A stretch of 64,000 nt of DNA, taken from the NCBI GenBank assembly GCA_014728115.1, contig WJME01000255.1:1-64000 (forward strand). Reading direction: 5' to 3'. The stretch is from Candidatus Zhuqueibacterota bacterium. GTDB taxonomy: Bacteria > Zhuqueibacterota > Zhuqueibacteria > Residuimicrobiales > Oceaniaggregativiventaceae. Positions within the stretch are counted from its first letter, which is position 1; each line of letters begins with the position of its first letter. The notes beneath the pieces are model-generated. The model was not told where the DNA came from, searched no databases, and worked only from the letters and a program-made list of their open reading frames with translations. The position numbers and the translations under genes were made by a program. Below, piece by piece: positions 47,001-54,103 of this stretch.

Positions 47001-47182
47001 CGGACGCTGCGGGCGCCAAAGCCGGGTCCGAGCTGGCTAATGACTTCATCGGTACGGGGATCCAGGGTCCAGGAGACTTTGAAACCAGGACCGGTTTGTA
47101 AATCTGCAGCCTGAACCATTGCAGGTAAAGCAAAAGTAACGGCTACGAGTGCGGCAAAACAGATTGTTAGCCACTTTTTCAT
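44018..47182 (-). CDS. T9SS-secreted FG-GAP/VCBS-like calcium-loop repeat protein
   Basis: A 1054-residue surface or secreted protein. A signal peptide (1-25, ending V-Q-A-A-D) is followed by about thirteen repeats carrying D-x-D-x-D-G loops (for example D-F-D-N-D-G-R-R-E, D-A-D-G-D-G-E-I-E, D-L-D-G-D-G-S-Y-E). These fit FG-GAP-type beta-propeller blades that bind calcium. It ends in a canonical T9SS type A domain (N-Y-P-N-P-F-N-P-T-T-T-I about 85 residues from the end, terminal M-T-L-V-K). No catalytic motif is seen; an adhesive or binding role is likely. GGGAGG precedes the ATG at 47182. Terminators after it separate it from the receptor gene. Confidence 0.88.
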   Translation of the reverse strand: MKKWLTICFAALVAVTFALPAMVQAADLQTGPGFKVSWTLDPRTDEVISQLGPGFGARSVRVGMDFDNDGRREILFTTDETLAPEGPGEGTLDVFLYEAVANDTYEYVWHYSMTELSNSLPALEYGDMDQDGLWEIFFGVPTIDSPNKLFVFEQDESGMFPDSPTLTYDFGMAPELDFRPAGFKLGDADGDGEIELAAVSRTTRELVVISLATDGLDAFAAFQVEFMDSEAGEGLLDGGAVYDVDIVDFDGDGNPEVWVNTWDLWSMTIFESAGPDAYVLATDINQAKLEEDDPGETDTNGFAFQDVDGDEMLEAWFVMSDGKLYFIDDTDDVGALTMDDVVTVGTFSDTKRSRGGDVGDIDRDGRPDIVGTWGRDEKVSRIEYQELGSPADSASYDWSIILDSSGDTPQERWYPVEVSPVDLDGDGFREVVVTNLWADEEGQPMLVVLEYSPETAESTPENWETMNTLQHEEIDDFYATDPSGNSRTVIGGFDLDQDGAKEMIITDYEGHRVFVFEYNMAADVFEMVWESPIDTLNNRQEVNSSWANPRIVTVSDLDGDDRWEIVFPLASEPSGWYVFEWDGVVGSDNYGTIYSSVVNSEINVCCPQDYTAFRGDHEAINVADVDMDGKQELLIAIRRNDGEGQRGTLVTSVEGDIEFEAAGGGFETWVTEFFVDRVNYGGGSPYEVLPADLDGDGSYELVNHTWNYFNFYNVDVLGADTYAAPDTGSATKNLQATYPDDHVSLFGGDAGDINGDGDDEAFFTNYYTGDLWVLDYEAGDDVLSIDENHMVKVVDGFAPFYASVFDVDQDGRANVLSGGSFPQTIVSAELMGDNPRDPMSYMTEVIYTGEPNDIQNIVVKDSAGIITTNYSNTSRFASKVEAHTMGQPIDFDDDDQYELLASFQSNTDSVTTTNITWDPVAGDYDTTETKIANDKNFVVMRFEFTGPATAVERHEVRFVTPDDFVLEQNYPNPFNPTTTISYDLPLNKQVSLKIYNTMGQLVRTLVDDQLQVAGQHKVVWDGLNDAGSRVATGVYIYSLEFGNFSKSRRMTLVK

Positions 47183-47337
47183 AGGTGTTCCTCCCTGTTT
47201 GTTTGGGTTGTTATGGGTTAGCAATCGAAAATCTGACTATCACCTCCTAATCACAAACTATTTATTTATTTTCAAAAATGAAAAACACAGTTTTACCGTA
47301 GAGGTAACACTATTATGAGTCGGACTATTTCTTTTTT

Positions 47338-48891
47338 CTAGTCATCAGCCCAGAGTTTCAGTTCATGCTCACCCGGTTGCAATTCAAATTGCTGTTTGGG
47401 ATGGTCTAGTTGCAGGACAACCTCACAGTTTGTTTTTACCGTAATTTTTCGGTTCGGGGCTTTGGAAATGATCATATCGATCCGATTTTGAAAATCCGGG
47501 CCCCATTGTAGATTTTTGATACCGTGCTCATCGGTTCTATTCAAACTCCATTCGATTGTCTTTTCAGGAGCCTTGACCCTGATACCCAGCACGTTTTCAA
47601 TGAACAAGGTGATGGGCGTCAGGCCGGACCACCCCACGAAATTCCATTGCGAATGACTGCCCGGTTCTCCGATATTGACCGGACTGTAATTTTCATAAAT
47701 CGTACCGCTCTGAATCCAGGCCATATACATGCTCAACAGATGCTTTTCCGCAATCTGGTATGCGAGGGAATCCTGACCGTATGCCTCCAGCCCCCAAATG
47801 ACCATGGCGTTCATCGCAGGCATCACAGATCCGTGCCAGCGCTCTCCATAAATCGAAAATCCGTCGGTGTTCTGTCCGCCCATGCTCGGCACCCGGTGCG
47901 GCGTGTTAAAGTTATATGGATCATTCAGGGCAGCTAAGAGTCCGGTCAGATGTTGTTTTTCGCTGACCCGGGCTAACAAGGGCCAGAACCCGCTGATCAT
48001 CCAATGGTTATAAAGATAATCGCCGTGCAGATCGACATAAAATTGATCCGATTCAAGCCACAGATGATCATTCAGAGCACGGCTCAACTGAGCGTGCTCC
48101 CGCTCGTATTTTTGGGCCATGGACAAATGACCGAGCACCTGTGCCATTTTGCTCAGATACCGGGCGTTCATGGCCTGTTGCGCGGTCAGATCCACGATAT
48201 GATCGGCCAGAACCGGACGGTTCCCCATGCCATTAAAATTCCAGCTCGTGCGATAGAGGCCATATTTGCCGGCATGCCGCGATTTCACGGCATCATAAAA
48301 CCGGTCCAGAACCGGCACCACCGTCTCTAATCGGGCCGTATCGGCCACATGCTGAAAATAATGCCATTCGGCCAGGGTGAAAACCGGACCCATCAAGCGA
48401 TCAGAGCCCTCATAGCCCCATTTGTAAGGGATGTATCCATCCTCGTGCTGTTCTTTATAAAACTGATCGATACCGGTCATGGCACTCTTGATCTGTGGAT
48501 GGCAGTTTTGCAAATATTTGCCGTACAAGGCCGTCCAGATCAAATGCCAGTAATCCGTGCCATTTTCACTGTTCCCGTCAGAAAAGGTCTTGCCCAAAGA
48601 GCATTCGATGGATTGCTGATCAGCGATTTGCCAGGCAGCATCATAAAGTTCGAGCCAACCCGTTTCTGCCGGCAATACCGGCCGTGGCAACCCTTGCCGC
48701 CAATCCTGTGCCCCGGCCATTCCGGACGATACAAGCAACCCGGCGATTAAAATCGCATAGGTCCGAGATGATATTTTGCAACGTTTCTTCAACGCAGAGG
48801 ACGCTGAGAACAAAGAGCTGCGCAGAGATATATATGAGACCAGAAACTGATGAATAGCATGCGTTGAGTTATTTTTAACTATATAGCTCAT
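47338..48891 (-). CDS. Alpha/alpha-barrel glycoside hydrolase (GH63/mannosylglycerate hydrolase-like)
   Basis: A probable exported glycosidase of the (alpha/alpha)6 type seen in GH63, trehalase and mannosylglycerate hydrolase proteins. Signature blocks are T-D-Y-W-H-L-I-W-T-A-L-Y-G, D-G-Y-I-P-Y-K-W-G, W-H-G-S-V-M-P-A-M-N, and E-N-Y-S-P-V-N-I-G-E-P-G-S-H-S, followed by a beta C-domain. The substrate is not clear. The start is uncertain. ATG 48891 gives 517 residues but a 60-residue leader made partly of repeat-derived sequence. TTG 48792 gives 484 residues and an ideal signal peptide (M-K-K-R-C-K-I-S-S-R-T-Y-A-I, ending M-A-G-A-Q) but no ribosome site. It is likely co-located with the GH10 gene upstream for polysaccharide use. 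Confidence 0.7.
   Translation of the reverse strand: MSYIVKNNSTHAIHQFLVSYISLRSSLFSASSALKKRCKISSRTYAILIAGLLVSSGMAGAQDWRQGLPRPVLPAETGWLELYDAAWQIADQQSIECSLGKTFSDGNSENGTDYWHLIWTALYGKYLQNCHPQIKSAMTGIDQFYKEQHEDGYIPYKWGYEGSDRLMGPVFTLAEWHYFQHVADTARLETVVPVLDRFYDAVKSRHAGKYGLYRTSWNFNGMGNRPVLADHIVDLTAQQAMNARYLSKMAQVLGHLSMAQKYEREHAQLSRALNDHLWLESDQFYVDLHGDYLYNHWMISGFWPLLARVSEKQHLTGLLAALNDPYNFNTPHRVPSMGGQNTDGFSIYGERWHGSVMPAMNAMVIWGLEAYGQDSLAYQIAEKHLLSMYMAWIQSGTIYENYSPVNIGEPGSHSQWNFVGWSGLTPITLFIENVLGIRVKAPEKTIEWSLNRTDEHGIKNLQWGPDFQNRIDMIISKAPNRKITVKTNCEVVLQLDHPKQQFELQPGEHELKLWADD
48784..48829 (-). repeat. CTCTGCG/CTCTGTG-type repeat, copy a
   Basis: Read on the minus strand this has the CTCTGCGnAnCTCTTTGTTCTC pattern of a dispersed A/T-spaced CTCTG repeat known from many environmental genomes. 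It overlaps the probable 5' end of the glycosidase gene and faces away from copy b. Confidence 0.55.
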
Positions 48892-48892
48892 C

Positions 48893-48922
48893 TTTTCTCT
48901 GTGTTCCTCGGTGGTTATCTCG
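48893..48922 (+). repeat. CTCTGTG-type repeat, copy b
   Basis: TTTCTCTGTGTTCCTCGGTGG, the same family as copy a, in opposite orientation across a 63-base spacer. Confidence 0.6.
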
Positions 48923-48995
48923 CTATTCTGGCTTTCGCTGTGTTTACATACTTTTCGTATGGTTGTAAATACCAAGTTAACTTAACTAACAAACC

Positions 48996-50489
48996 CTACA
49001 AGCCGATTAATTGCGTCTGCAATAGAATGGGACCTTTTTGGGATTGATTCAAGGTAAAAGGAATCCCGGTCTCGTGACCCGAGGGCAGAGTCAGACGAAG
49101 CATATAATCGCCACAGAAACCTCTGAACGAGGTTTGGCCATCGGCATTGGTCTCGATATCGGTCCGGGTCATCCACTCGTTTTTCAGCAAATTCTGTATC
49201 CGGTGATACATGGGTTTGAGTTCATGTGCCGAACGTCTTTTCCATTCGATGGCGGAACTCATAAAGCCCCAAAAGAAAAAAGCTTCTACAGCCGGATGAG
49301 AATAGGCCACGGTTAAAGTATTGGATACATATTCAGCCTGCCGTTCATCGATCTCTTGCTGATCCATTCCCTGCTCTTGCAGCCACCCGGTTTTAGCCCA
49401 AAACTCGGTAATATGCAGCGGCAAACCGGCCTGCGCCATCTCGTCATAAAACGCCAACTGATCGTCCTGATTGACCCAACCGCCGATATGGCTCTGCAGT
49501 CCCAGTGCATCCGGAGGAGAGCCCATATCGATCAAGCGCCGGGCAATGTCGAGATATCGTTTACGCTGCAGTTTACAAGTCACCACTGTGCCATCCGGCG
49601 CTGTCGGAGGCCCCTTTTCGGATTCCTGGATCAATCCATAGTCATTGATCAGATATTTGGCATCCGGATCTTCATCCCGTGCCCAACCCAGCACCCGGGC
49701 AACCATTTCAGTCACATTTTCAAGAGTTTCCAGATATGGCCAATGGCGCCGGTTCAGATTTTTAAATGCCGGTTCCCACAGAATTTCATTCACGGCATCC
49801 CACATTTTCACCTTGCCCCGAAAACGGGACACGAGATCGCGGACACGAACCTCGGCAAACTTGTATTGGGTCTCAATGTCGTATCGCTTGACCCATTCGG
49901 GCACACATTTGGGAATAGACCAGAACAACGGATGGCCTTTGGCCAGCATATTTTCGCTGTTGATCCAGTCCACGGCATAAGCAAAATCATCGAGTTGCTG
50001 GCGGCCCTGAATATCCTCAGTCTTGGGGCCGTCATTACGCGGCCGTTCGGTCCAGTAACACAGGGCATTGGCACTGTTGAAGACATTTTTGAATCGATGG
50101 CGCCAGTAAAATCCGAGATCGGCTGCGTGCTCGTCGAATCGATAAAATTCCTGCAGCCGCCACAGCTGATCGCCGACCGGAAATTCATTGCGCATCTGAA
50201 CGACCCGGGCCTTGATCTGAGACAGAGGATCTCCCTGTGCGTCCGTTAGAATGATCTCTTGATCTTTCTGCCGGATCTGCCTGATGCGTTGTCCGGCTCT
50301 GGCGGCGACTCGTGCAGACGCCTGAAAATCGTACGGTCGTTGCGCACCCTCCATACGTCGCCACTCTTCGCCCCGTATCACCCCCCTGGTATCCTGCTGC
50401 AGGGATGCCCAGGCACTGCGGATTCCATAGCCCCCGCCAAGAGTGGCCAGGAGACTTTGCATAAATGTCCGGCGGCTAGGAATCATCAT
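48996..50489 (-). CDS. GH10 endo-1,4-beta-xylanase family protein
   Basis: A 497-residue glycoside hydrolase of family 10, a retaining TIM-barrel usually cleaving beta-1,4-xylan. The N-terminus has a twin-arginine-like signal (S-R-R-T-F-M-Q, then a hydrophobic stretch ending S-A-W-A-S). Catalytic residues are visible: acid/base E235 in W-D-A-V-N-E and nucleophile E362 in H-I-T-E-F. Also present are H186 in G-H-P-L-F-W-S and Q332-S-H-I-G-G-W. There is a beta-sandwich region before the barrel (about 50-130). No T9SS tail is present, so it may stay in the periplasm or be a Tat substrate. It lies beside the alpha/alpha glycosidase gene on the same strand. Confidence 0.88.
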   Translation of the reverse strand: MMIPSRRTFMQSLLATLGGGYGIRSAWASLQQDTRGVIRGEEWRRMEGAQRPYDFQASARVAARAGQRIRQIRQKDQEIILTDAQGDPLSQIKARVVQMRNEFPVGDQLWRLQEFYRFDEHAADLGFYWRHRFKNVFNSANALCYWTERPRNDGPKTEDIQGRQQLDDFAYAVDWINSENMLAKGHPLFWSIPKCVPEWVKRYDIETQYKFAEVRVRDLVSRFRGKVKMWDAVNEILWEPAFKNLNRRHWPYLETLENVTEMVARVLGWARDEDPDAKYLINDYGLIQESEKGPPTAPDGTVVTCKLQRKRYLDIARRLIDMGSPPDALGLQSHIGGWVNQDDQLAFYDEMAQAGLPLHITEFWAKTGWLQEQGMDQQEIDERQAEYVSNTLTVAYSHPAVEAFFFWGFMSSAIEWKRRSAHELKPMYHRIQNLLKNEWMTRTDIETNADGQTSFRGFCGDYMLRLTLPSGHETGIPFTLNQSQKGPILLQTQLIGL

Positions 50490-50672
50490 TACCCAATTTT
50501 ATAAGCTGAATGACTGTTGTCCATAAACCAATAGCGACATCTTTTTCTTTACGTCGTGGCGTCCTTGCATGATCATTTTTGGCATCGCAGATATACAAGA
50601 TCATGCTGTATTGGACGAGCATATAAACGAATATATATTATAAACATAAAATATATAAAAATCAAGTCTCAG

Positions 50673-51710
50673 CTAGGTTTTATCAATTGTAAAAGCCCGG
50701 GCCGGATTGTCAACCGTCAACGTTTGGATGATATCCCGTCTGATTCCGGCAGAGGCCATTTCCTGCACGAATTCGCCAAACAGATAGGTATAGGGTTTGA
50801 CCTCTCCGCCGCCGGGTTCGCCGACGCGATACCATCCCCGATCCATAGAGAGCAATAATCGATCTTTATATCCCTTGTCCAGCATTCGTTGTATCAACTC
50901 GATATGCTTTTGCGGTTCCCATGAGCCGATATTATCATATTCCACCCAGGCCCCGCGCGCGGCGATCTTTTCATGAAAGGTGACATCTTTTTCAGAGTTG
51001 GCATGCACCACGATCAGGGCATGCGCCGGTGTGCCTTCCTCTTGCAAGATATCCAGCATTTGCAGAGCAGCCGGGCCATGGCCGGTATGGCAGGCAATGG
51101 CAAGTCCGGTAGCATTGTGCGTCCGGCAGGCAGCCCGCACGATCTTTTCCTGCGTGGGCTTTAATAATTCGCGATGCACCGCGATCTTTATGAATCCCGG
51201 TTTGATGGGGGTGCCGTCGATACCATATTGCCATTCAGCGATCCACTCTGATGCGATTGCATCGGCGTCACGGTCAAAGACGCGCTGCGGCAGATAAGGC
51301 TCTTTGTAGAATCCGGTATTGGTGATGATATGCATTCCCGTGGCACGGGACAATCGTTCCAATATCCCGACATCGCGCCCCAGATAGGCCGGCGTGCAAT
51401 CAAAAAAGGCCTGCACGCCCTGATCCCGGATCGCCTGCAAATAGGGCAGCATGGTCTCGACAACCTCCTGGTCATCCCAGCGATGCGGCCCGGTCTGGTC
51501 GGCGCCGATAAAGTCTACCATAATATGTTCGTGTGGCAAGGTCTTGCCCAGGTCAGATGCAAGGATCGGCCCCAGCACGGTCATGATTTTTGCAGAGGTG
51601 GATGCGGATTTTTCACCACATCCGGGCACCAGAGTACTCGCGGTCAAGGCTGCCAGGGTTTTCAGAAACCTTCTGCGGTTTGGGTCAGTCAGATTAAAAT
51701 TTGCATTCAT
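50673..51710 (-). CDS. Phosphotriesterase-family metal hydrolase, Tat-type lipoprotein
   Basis: A 345-residue binuclear-metal amidohydrolase of the phosphotriesterase family. The N-terminus is a combined Tat and lipoprotein signal: N-R-R-R-F-L-K at 11-17, lipobox L-V-P-G-C with C31. Metal ligands fit the family: H60 and H62 in L-P-H-E-H, bridging lysine K175 in F-I-K-I-A, H208 in A-C-H-T-G, H236 in V-H-A-N, and D290 in L-S-M-D-R-G. Relatives are lactonases or esterases, and the natural substrate cannot be told here. The start at 51710 follows GGAG; an upstream ATG at 51752 would bury the Tat motif. Confidence 0.87.
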   Translation of the reverse strand: MNANFNLTDPNRRRFLKTLAALTASTLVPGCGEKSASTSAKIMTVLGPILASDLGKTLPHEHIMVDFIGADQTGPHRWDDQEVVETMLPYLQAIRDQGVQAFFDCTPAYLGRDVGILERLSRATGMHIITNTGFYKEPYLPQRVFDRDADAIASEWIAEWQYGIDGTPIKPGFIKIAVHRELLKPTQEKIVRAACRTHNATGLAIACHTGHGPAALQMLDILQEEGTPAHALIVVHANSEKDVTFHEKIAARGAWVEYDNIGSWEPQKHIELIQRMLDKGYKDRLLLSMDRGWYRVGEPGGGEVKPYTYLFGEFVQEMASAGIRRDIIQTLTVDNPARAFTIDKT

Positions 51711-51806
51711 AAGGGTCTCCGCTGATATGTTTTCATGATTTTTTTCACCCATGCGTTATTCAAAATCCAAAAGCTTCATTTCAGCGAATCAGGCTGATGT
51801 AGACTG

Positions 51807-51900
51807 CCGACGGGCCGTTGTCCCTGCGGACCAGGTTGTTGCAGAGTGCTGACCGGCCGTCGTCTCTGCGGACCAGGTTGTTGAAGATTGATGACCGGCC
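51807..51900. repeat. Tandem 42-45-base units (GACCGGCCGTC...)
   Basis: Successive units contain the shared core CTGCGGACCAGGTTGTTG, spaced about 42 bases, then pass into the GACCGGCCGTCATCCCTGCG start of the first 150-base copy. About two full units and one partial unit are seen. Confidence 0.65.
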
Positions 51901-52050
51901 GTCATCCCTGCGAACGCAGGGATCCATAGCTATGGGCGGAAACAAAACAGGATACCTCAACCGGCCTTTTTGCGAGGAACAAACTCTTGATCATTACAGT
52001 CCGGATCGTTTACACACCTCATACTCGGCTCATTCCAGGCGGTTTTCCCC
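51901..52050. repeat. 150-base direct repeat, copy 1
   Basis: Aligns without gaps to 52236-52385 with 8 mismatches by my count (about 95 percent identity). It begins with the palindrome CCCTGC-gaac-GCAGGG. Confidence 0.85.
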
Positions 52051-52052
52051 AG

Positions 52053-52168
52053 CACTGGATTCCTGCTTTCGCAGGAATGACGCCCCGATACTATTCCGCA
52101 ATAGCCTGCGTTCACAGGAATGACACCCCGATACTATTCGGCAATAGCCTGCGTTCGCTGGAATGACA
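52053..52168. repeat. dRS3-like palindrome plus two 45-base units
   Basis: TTCCTGC-tttc-GCAGGAA is a dRS3-like inverted repeat. Units containing CCCCGATACTATTC(C/G)GCAATAG follow, spaced about 45 bases. Confidence 0.6.
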
Positions 52169-52235
52169 ATCGATGTCTAATCTGCAACAACCTTGTTGAC
52201 CTGGAAGGACATCCTTTTTGATTCGTGCTCTCGAC

Positions 52236-52385
52236 GTCATCCCTGCGAACGCAGGGATCCATAGCTATGCGCGGAAACAAAACAGGATATCTCAACCGGC
52301 CTTTTGGCGAGGGACAAACTCTTGATCATTACAGTCCGAAACGTTTACACACCTCATACTCGATTCATTCCAGGCGGTTTTCCCC
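52236..52385. repeat. 150-base direct repeat, copy 2
   Basis: Second copy of the 150-base repeat. It ends 8 bases before the stop of the thioredoxin-fold gene. Confidence 0.85.
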
Positions 52386-52392
52386 GATAAAT

Positions 52393-52968
52393 TTAAAAAT
52401 AATCCGGCGCATTGCCCGGTCGCCATTTGATGTTGCAGCCCACCGAGGGGGTTTGTTCGGACTCTGGGACTCGCTTGCCCTGCAGCAACAGATCCATAGC
52501 GCGTTTCAGGTCCTGGCCGGTGACAGGAAGAGCATTGCCGGGACGGCTGTCGTCCAGCTGACCGCGATAGACCAGTTTGTGATCCCGGTCGAACAAAAAG
52601 AAATCCGGCGTACAGGCCGCCTTGAAGGCTTTGGCTACGTGCTGGCTTTCATCGATCAAATAAGGAAAGGTAAATCCGAATTTTTCAGCGACCTCGCGCA
52701 TTTTCTCCGGCGTGTCATCGGGATACGCCTTGAAATCATTAGAGTTGATGGCCACGGCCTGAATGCCCCTGGTCTGGTAAGGTTTGAGGATATCCACGAT
52801 ATCGGCCTGTATATGCTTGACATAGGGACAATGATTGCAGATAAACATGACCAATACCGCTTGATCCTCAAAATCGGACGAGGAGATCAACCGGGCATCA
52901 TAATCGGGCAAAGAAAACGCAGGTAAAGGCGTGTCGAGCGCCAGCATGGTCGAAGGCGTTTGAGCCAT
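52393..52968 (-). CDS. Thioredoxin-fold redoxin (peroxiredoxin/TlpA-like)
   Basis: A 191-residue thioredoxin-superfamily protein of the AhpC/TSA-redoxin type. C44-x-x-C47 lies in F-I-C-N-H-C-P-Y-V-K-H. The T-P-D-F-F-L-F-D segment holds the cis-proline. No signal peptide is seen (M-A-Q-T-P-S-T-M-L-A), so it is probably cytoplasmic. Related proteins are thiol-disulfide reductases or peroxiredoxins with unknown partners. Its ATG follows GGAGG (about 10 bases upstream). It stands alone: the repeat block separates it from the phosphotriesterase-family gene, and it has no shared operon with DUF2442. Confidence 0.85.
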   Translation of the reverse strand: MAQTPSTMLALDTPLPAFSLPDYDARLISSSDFEDQAVLVMFICNHCPYVKHIQADIVDILKPYQTRGIQAVAINSNDFKAYPDDTPEKMREVAEKFGFTFPYLIDESQHVAKAFKAACTPDFFLFDRDHKLVYRGQLDDSRPGNALPVTGQDLKRAMDLLLQGKRVPESEQTPSVGCNIKWRPGNAPDYF

Positions 52969-53080
52969 AAGGGGGTCCTCCCTTTTTTGTCTGGTATAAC
53001 AAAAGGGATCAGCATGATCATTCCATGGGTCGTTAATTGTCAGATGTCAGACACTAAAGGTATGCAATTGGTTACGCCAT

Positions 53081-53437
<357 letters not shown>

Positions 53438-53585
53438 CTAGAAACTTATTCTGACTCGATAAAATTAAGGTGTCAACAATATACACCAAAGCAAGCAAAA
53501 ACAAAGAATAGAATTTGTTTCTTAAAAAATTTTTGGTTGCAACTATATGATGGTGCAATATCTTAAATTTTTTAAAAGTGTTTAT

Positions 53586-53618
53586 TCTCCGTGATCTCTG
53601 TGTGCTCTGTGGTGAATT
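53586..53618 (+). repeat. CTCTGTG-type repeat, copy d
   Basis: Plus-strand CTCTGTGTGCTCTGTGGTGA, the right arm of the pair with copy c. Confidence 0.6.
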
Positions 53619-53691
53619 CTATTGACCTGTTTTAGAAAATATTTGCAAGGACTTTTAAATCTTGTATTTTCAATTTAAAAATTTGCTTTTT

Positions 53692-53925
53692 CTAACTATT
53701 TTGGACAGCAGTGTTTTCCTGTATAAATTCAGCGTGTTCAAATACCAATTTCTCTATACTCCGTAGAACATGTGGAGCAATCCCTTTGTTTCTGGCCAAC
53801 CTGACCGGTTGCAGCCAAAATTTACATTCACCATCAAAAGTGGCAACATGTATGTGAGCAGGTTCACTCCGTTCATCAGAATAGAAATGAAAGCGAAATG
53901 AACCAATTCGCAATATAGTTGGCAA
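53692..53925 (-). CDS. DUF4160 family small protein
   Basis: A 77-residue protein of the DUF4160 family. The hallmark is F-Y-S-D-E-R-S-E-P-A-H-I-H-V at about 15-28, in the form F-x-x-x-E-x-x-P-x-H-I-H-V. L-A-R-N-K-G and V-F-E-H-A-E-F are also seen. Relatives often pair with DUF2442, the next gene downstream on this strand. The upstream gap to 54103 holds A+T-rich sequence and a long palindrome. Confidence 0.85.
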   Translation of the reverse strand: MPTILRIGSFRFHFYSDERSEPAHIHVATFDGECKFWLQPVRLARNKGIAPHVLRSIEKLVFEHAEFIQENTAVQNS

Positions 53926-54040
53926 AAGAATTAATCTCCAAACACTCTATATTTATATAAATGTAGACATTTAAATTTACTTCAACAATATAAATTGAGG
54001 ATGGGCATTTTATGGCATTGTTATAGGTTTTTAGACAAAA

Positions 54041-54078
54041 CACGTTCGCACGTGTGAACGTTCAAACGTGCGAACGTG
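54041..54078. terminator. 13-bp perfect palindrome after the GHL10 gene
   Basis: CACGTTCGCACGT and ACGTGCGAACGTG form a perfect stem with a 12-base loop. On the minus strand TTTTGTCT follows, so it can terminate the upstream GHL10 transcript. A shorter partial unit (ACGAACGTGT) lies beside it, as in an ACGTTCG-type dispersed repeat. Confidence 0.55.
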
Positions 54079-54103
54079 CAAACTTACGAACGTGTAATTG
54101 ACG

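Larger units (their letters stand above)
51711..52392. other. Gene-free, repeat-rich spacer
   Basis: A 680-base stretch without a supported gene. It carries two 150-base direct copies, several dRS3-like palindromes, and 42-45-base tandem units. Short ORFs here are repeat sequence read in frame. Confidence 0.75.

Noticed and set aside
48976-48995. Glycosidase start at 48975
   Set aside because: The extension reads through repeat copy b and produces a hydrophilic leader unlike any signal peptide.
51818-52123. 101-codon ORF in the repeat spacer with internal S-L-R-T-R-L-L repeats
   Set aside because: The peptide repeats only mirror the DNA tandem units. No ribosome site or family match supports a gene.
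51807-52385. CRISPR array
   Set aside because: The repeated units are of different kinds (42-45 and 150 bases), lack uniform spacers, and no cas genes are present.
52225-52926. 233-codon plus-strand ORF across the repeat block and the thioredoxin gene
   Set aside because: Its first part is the 150-base repeat read in frame and the rest is antisense to the C-x-x-C redoxin gene.
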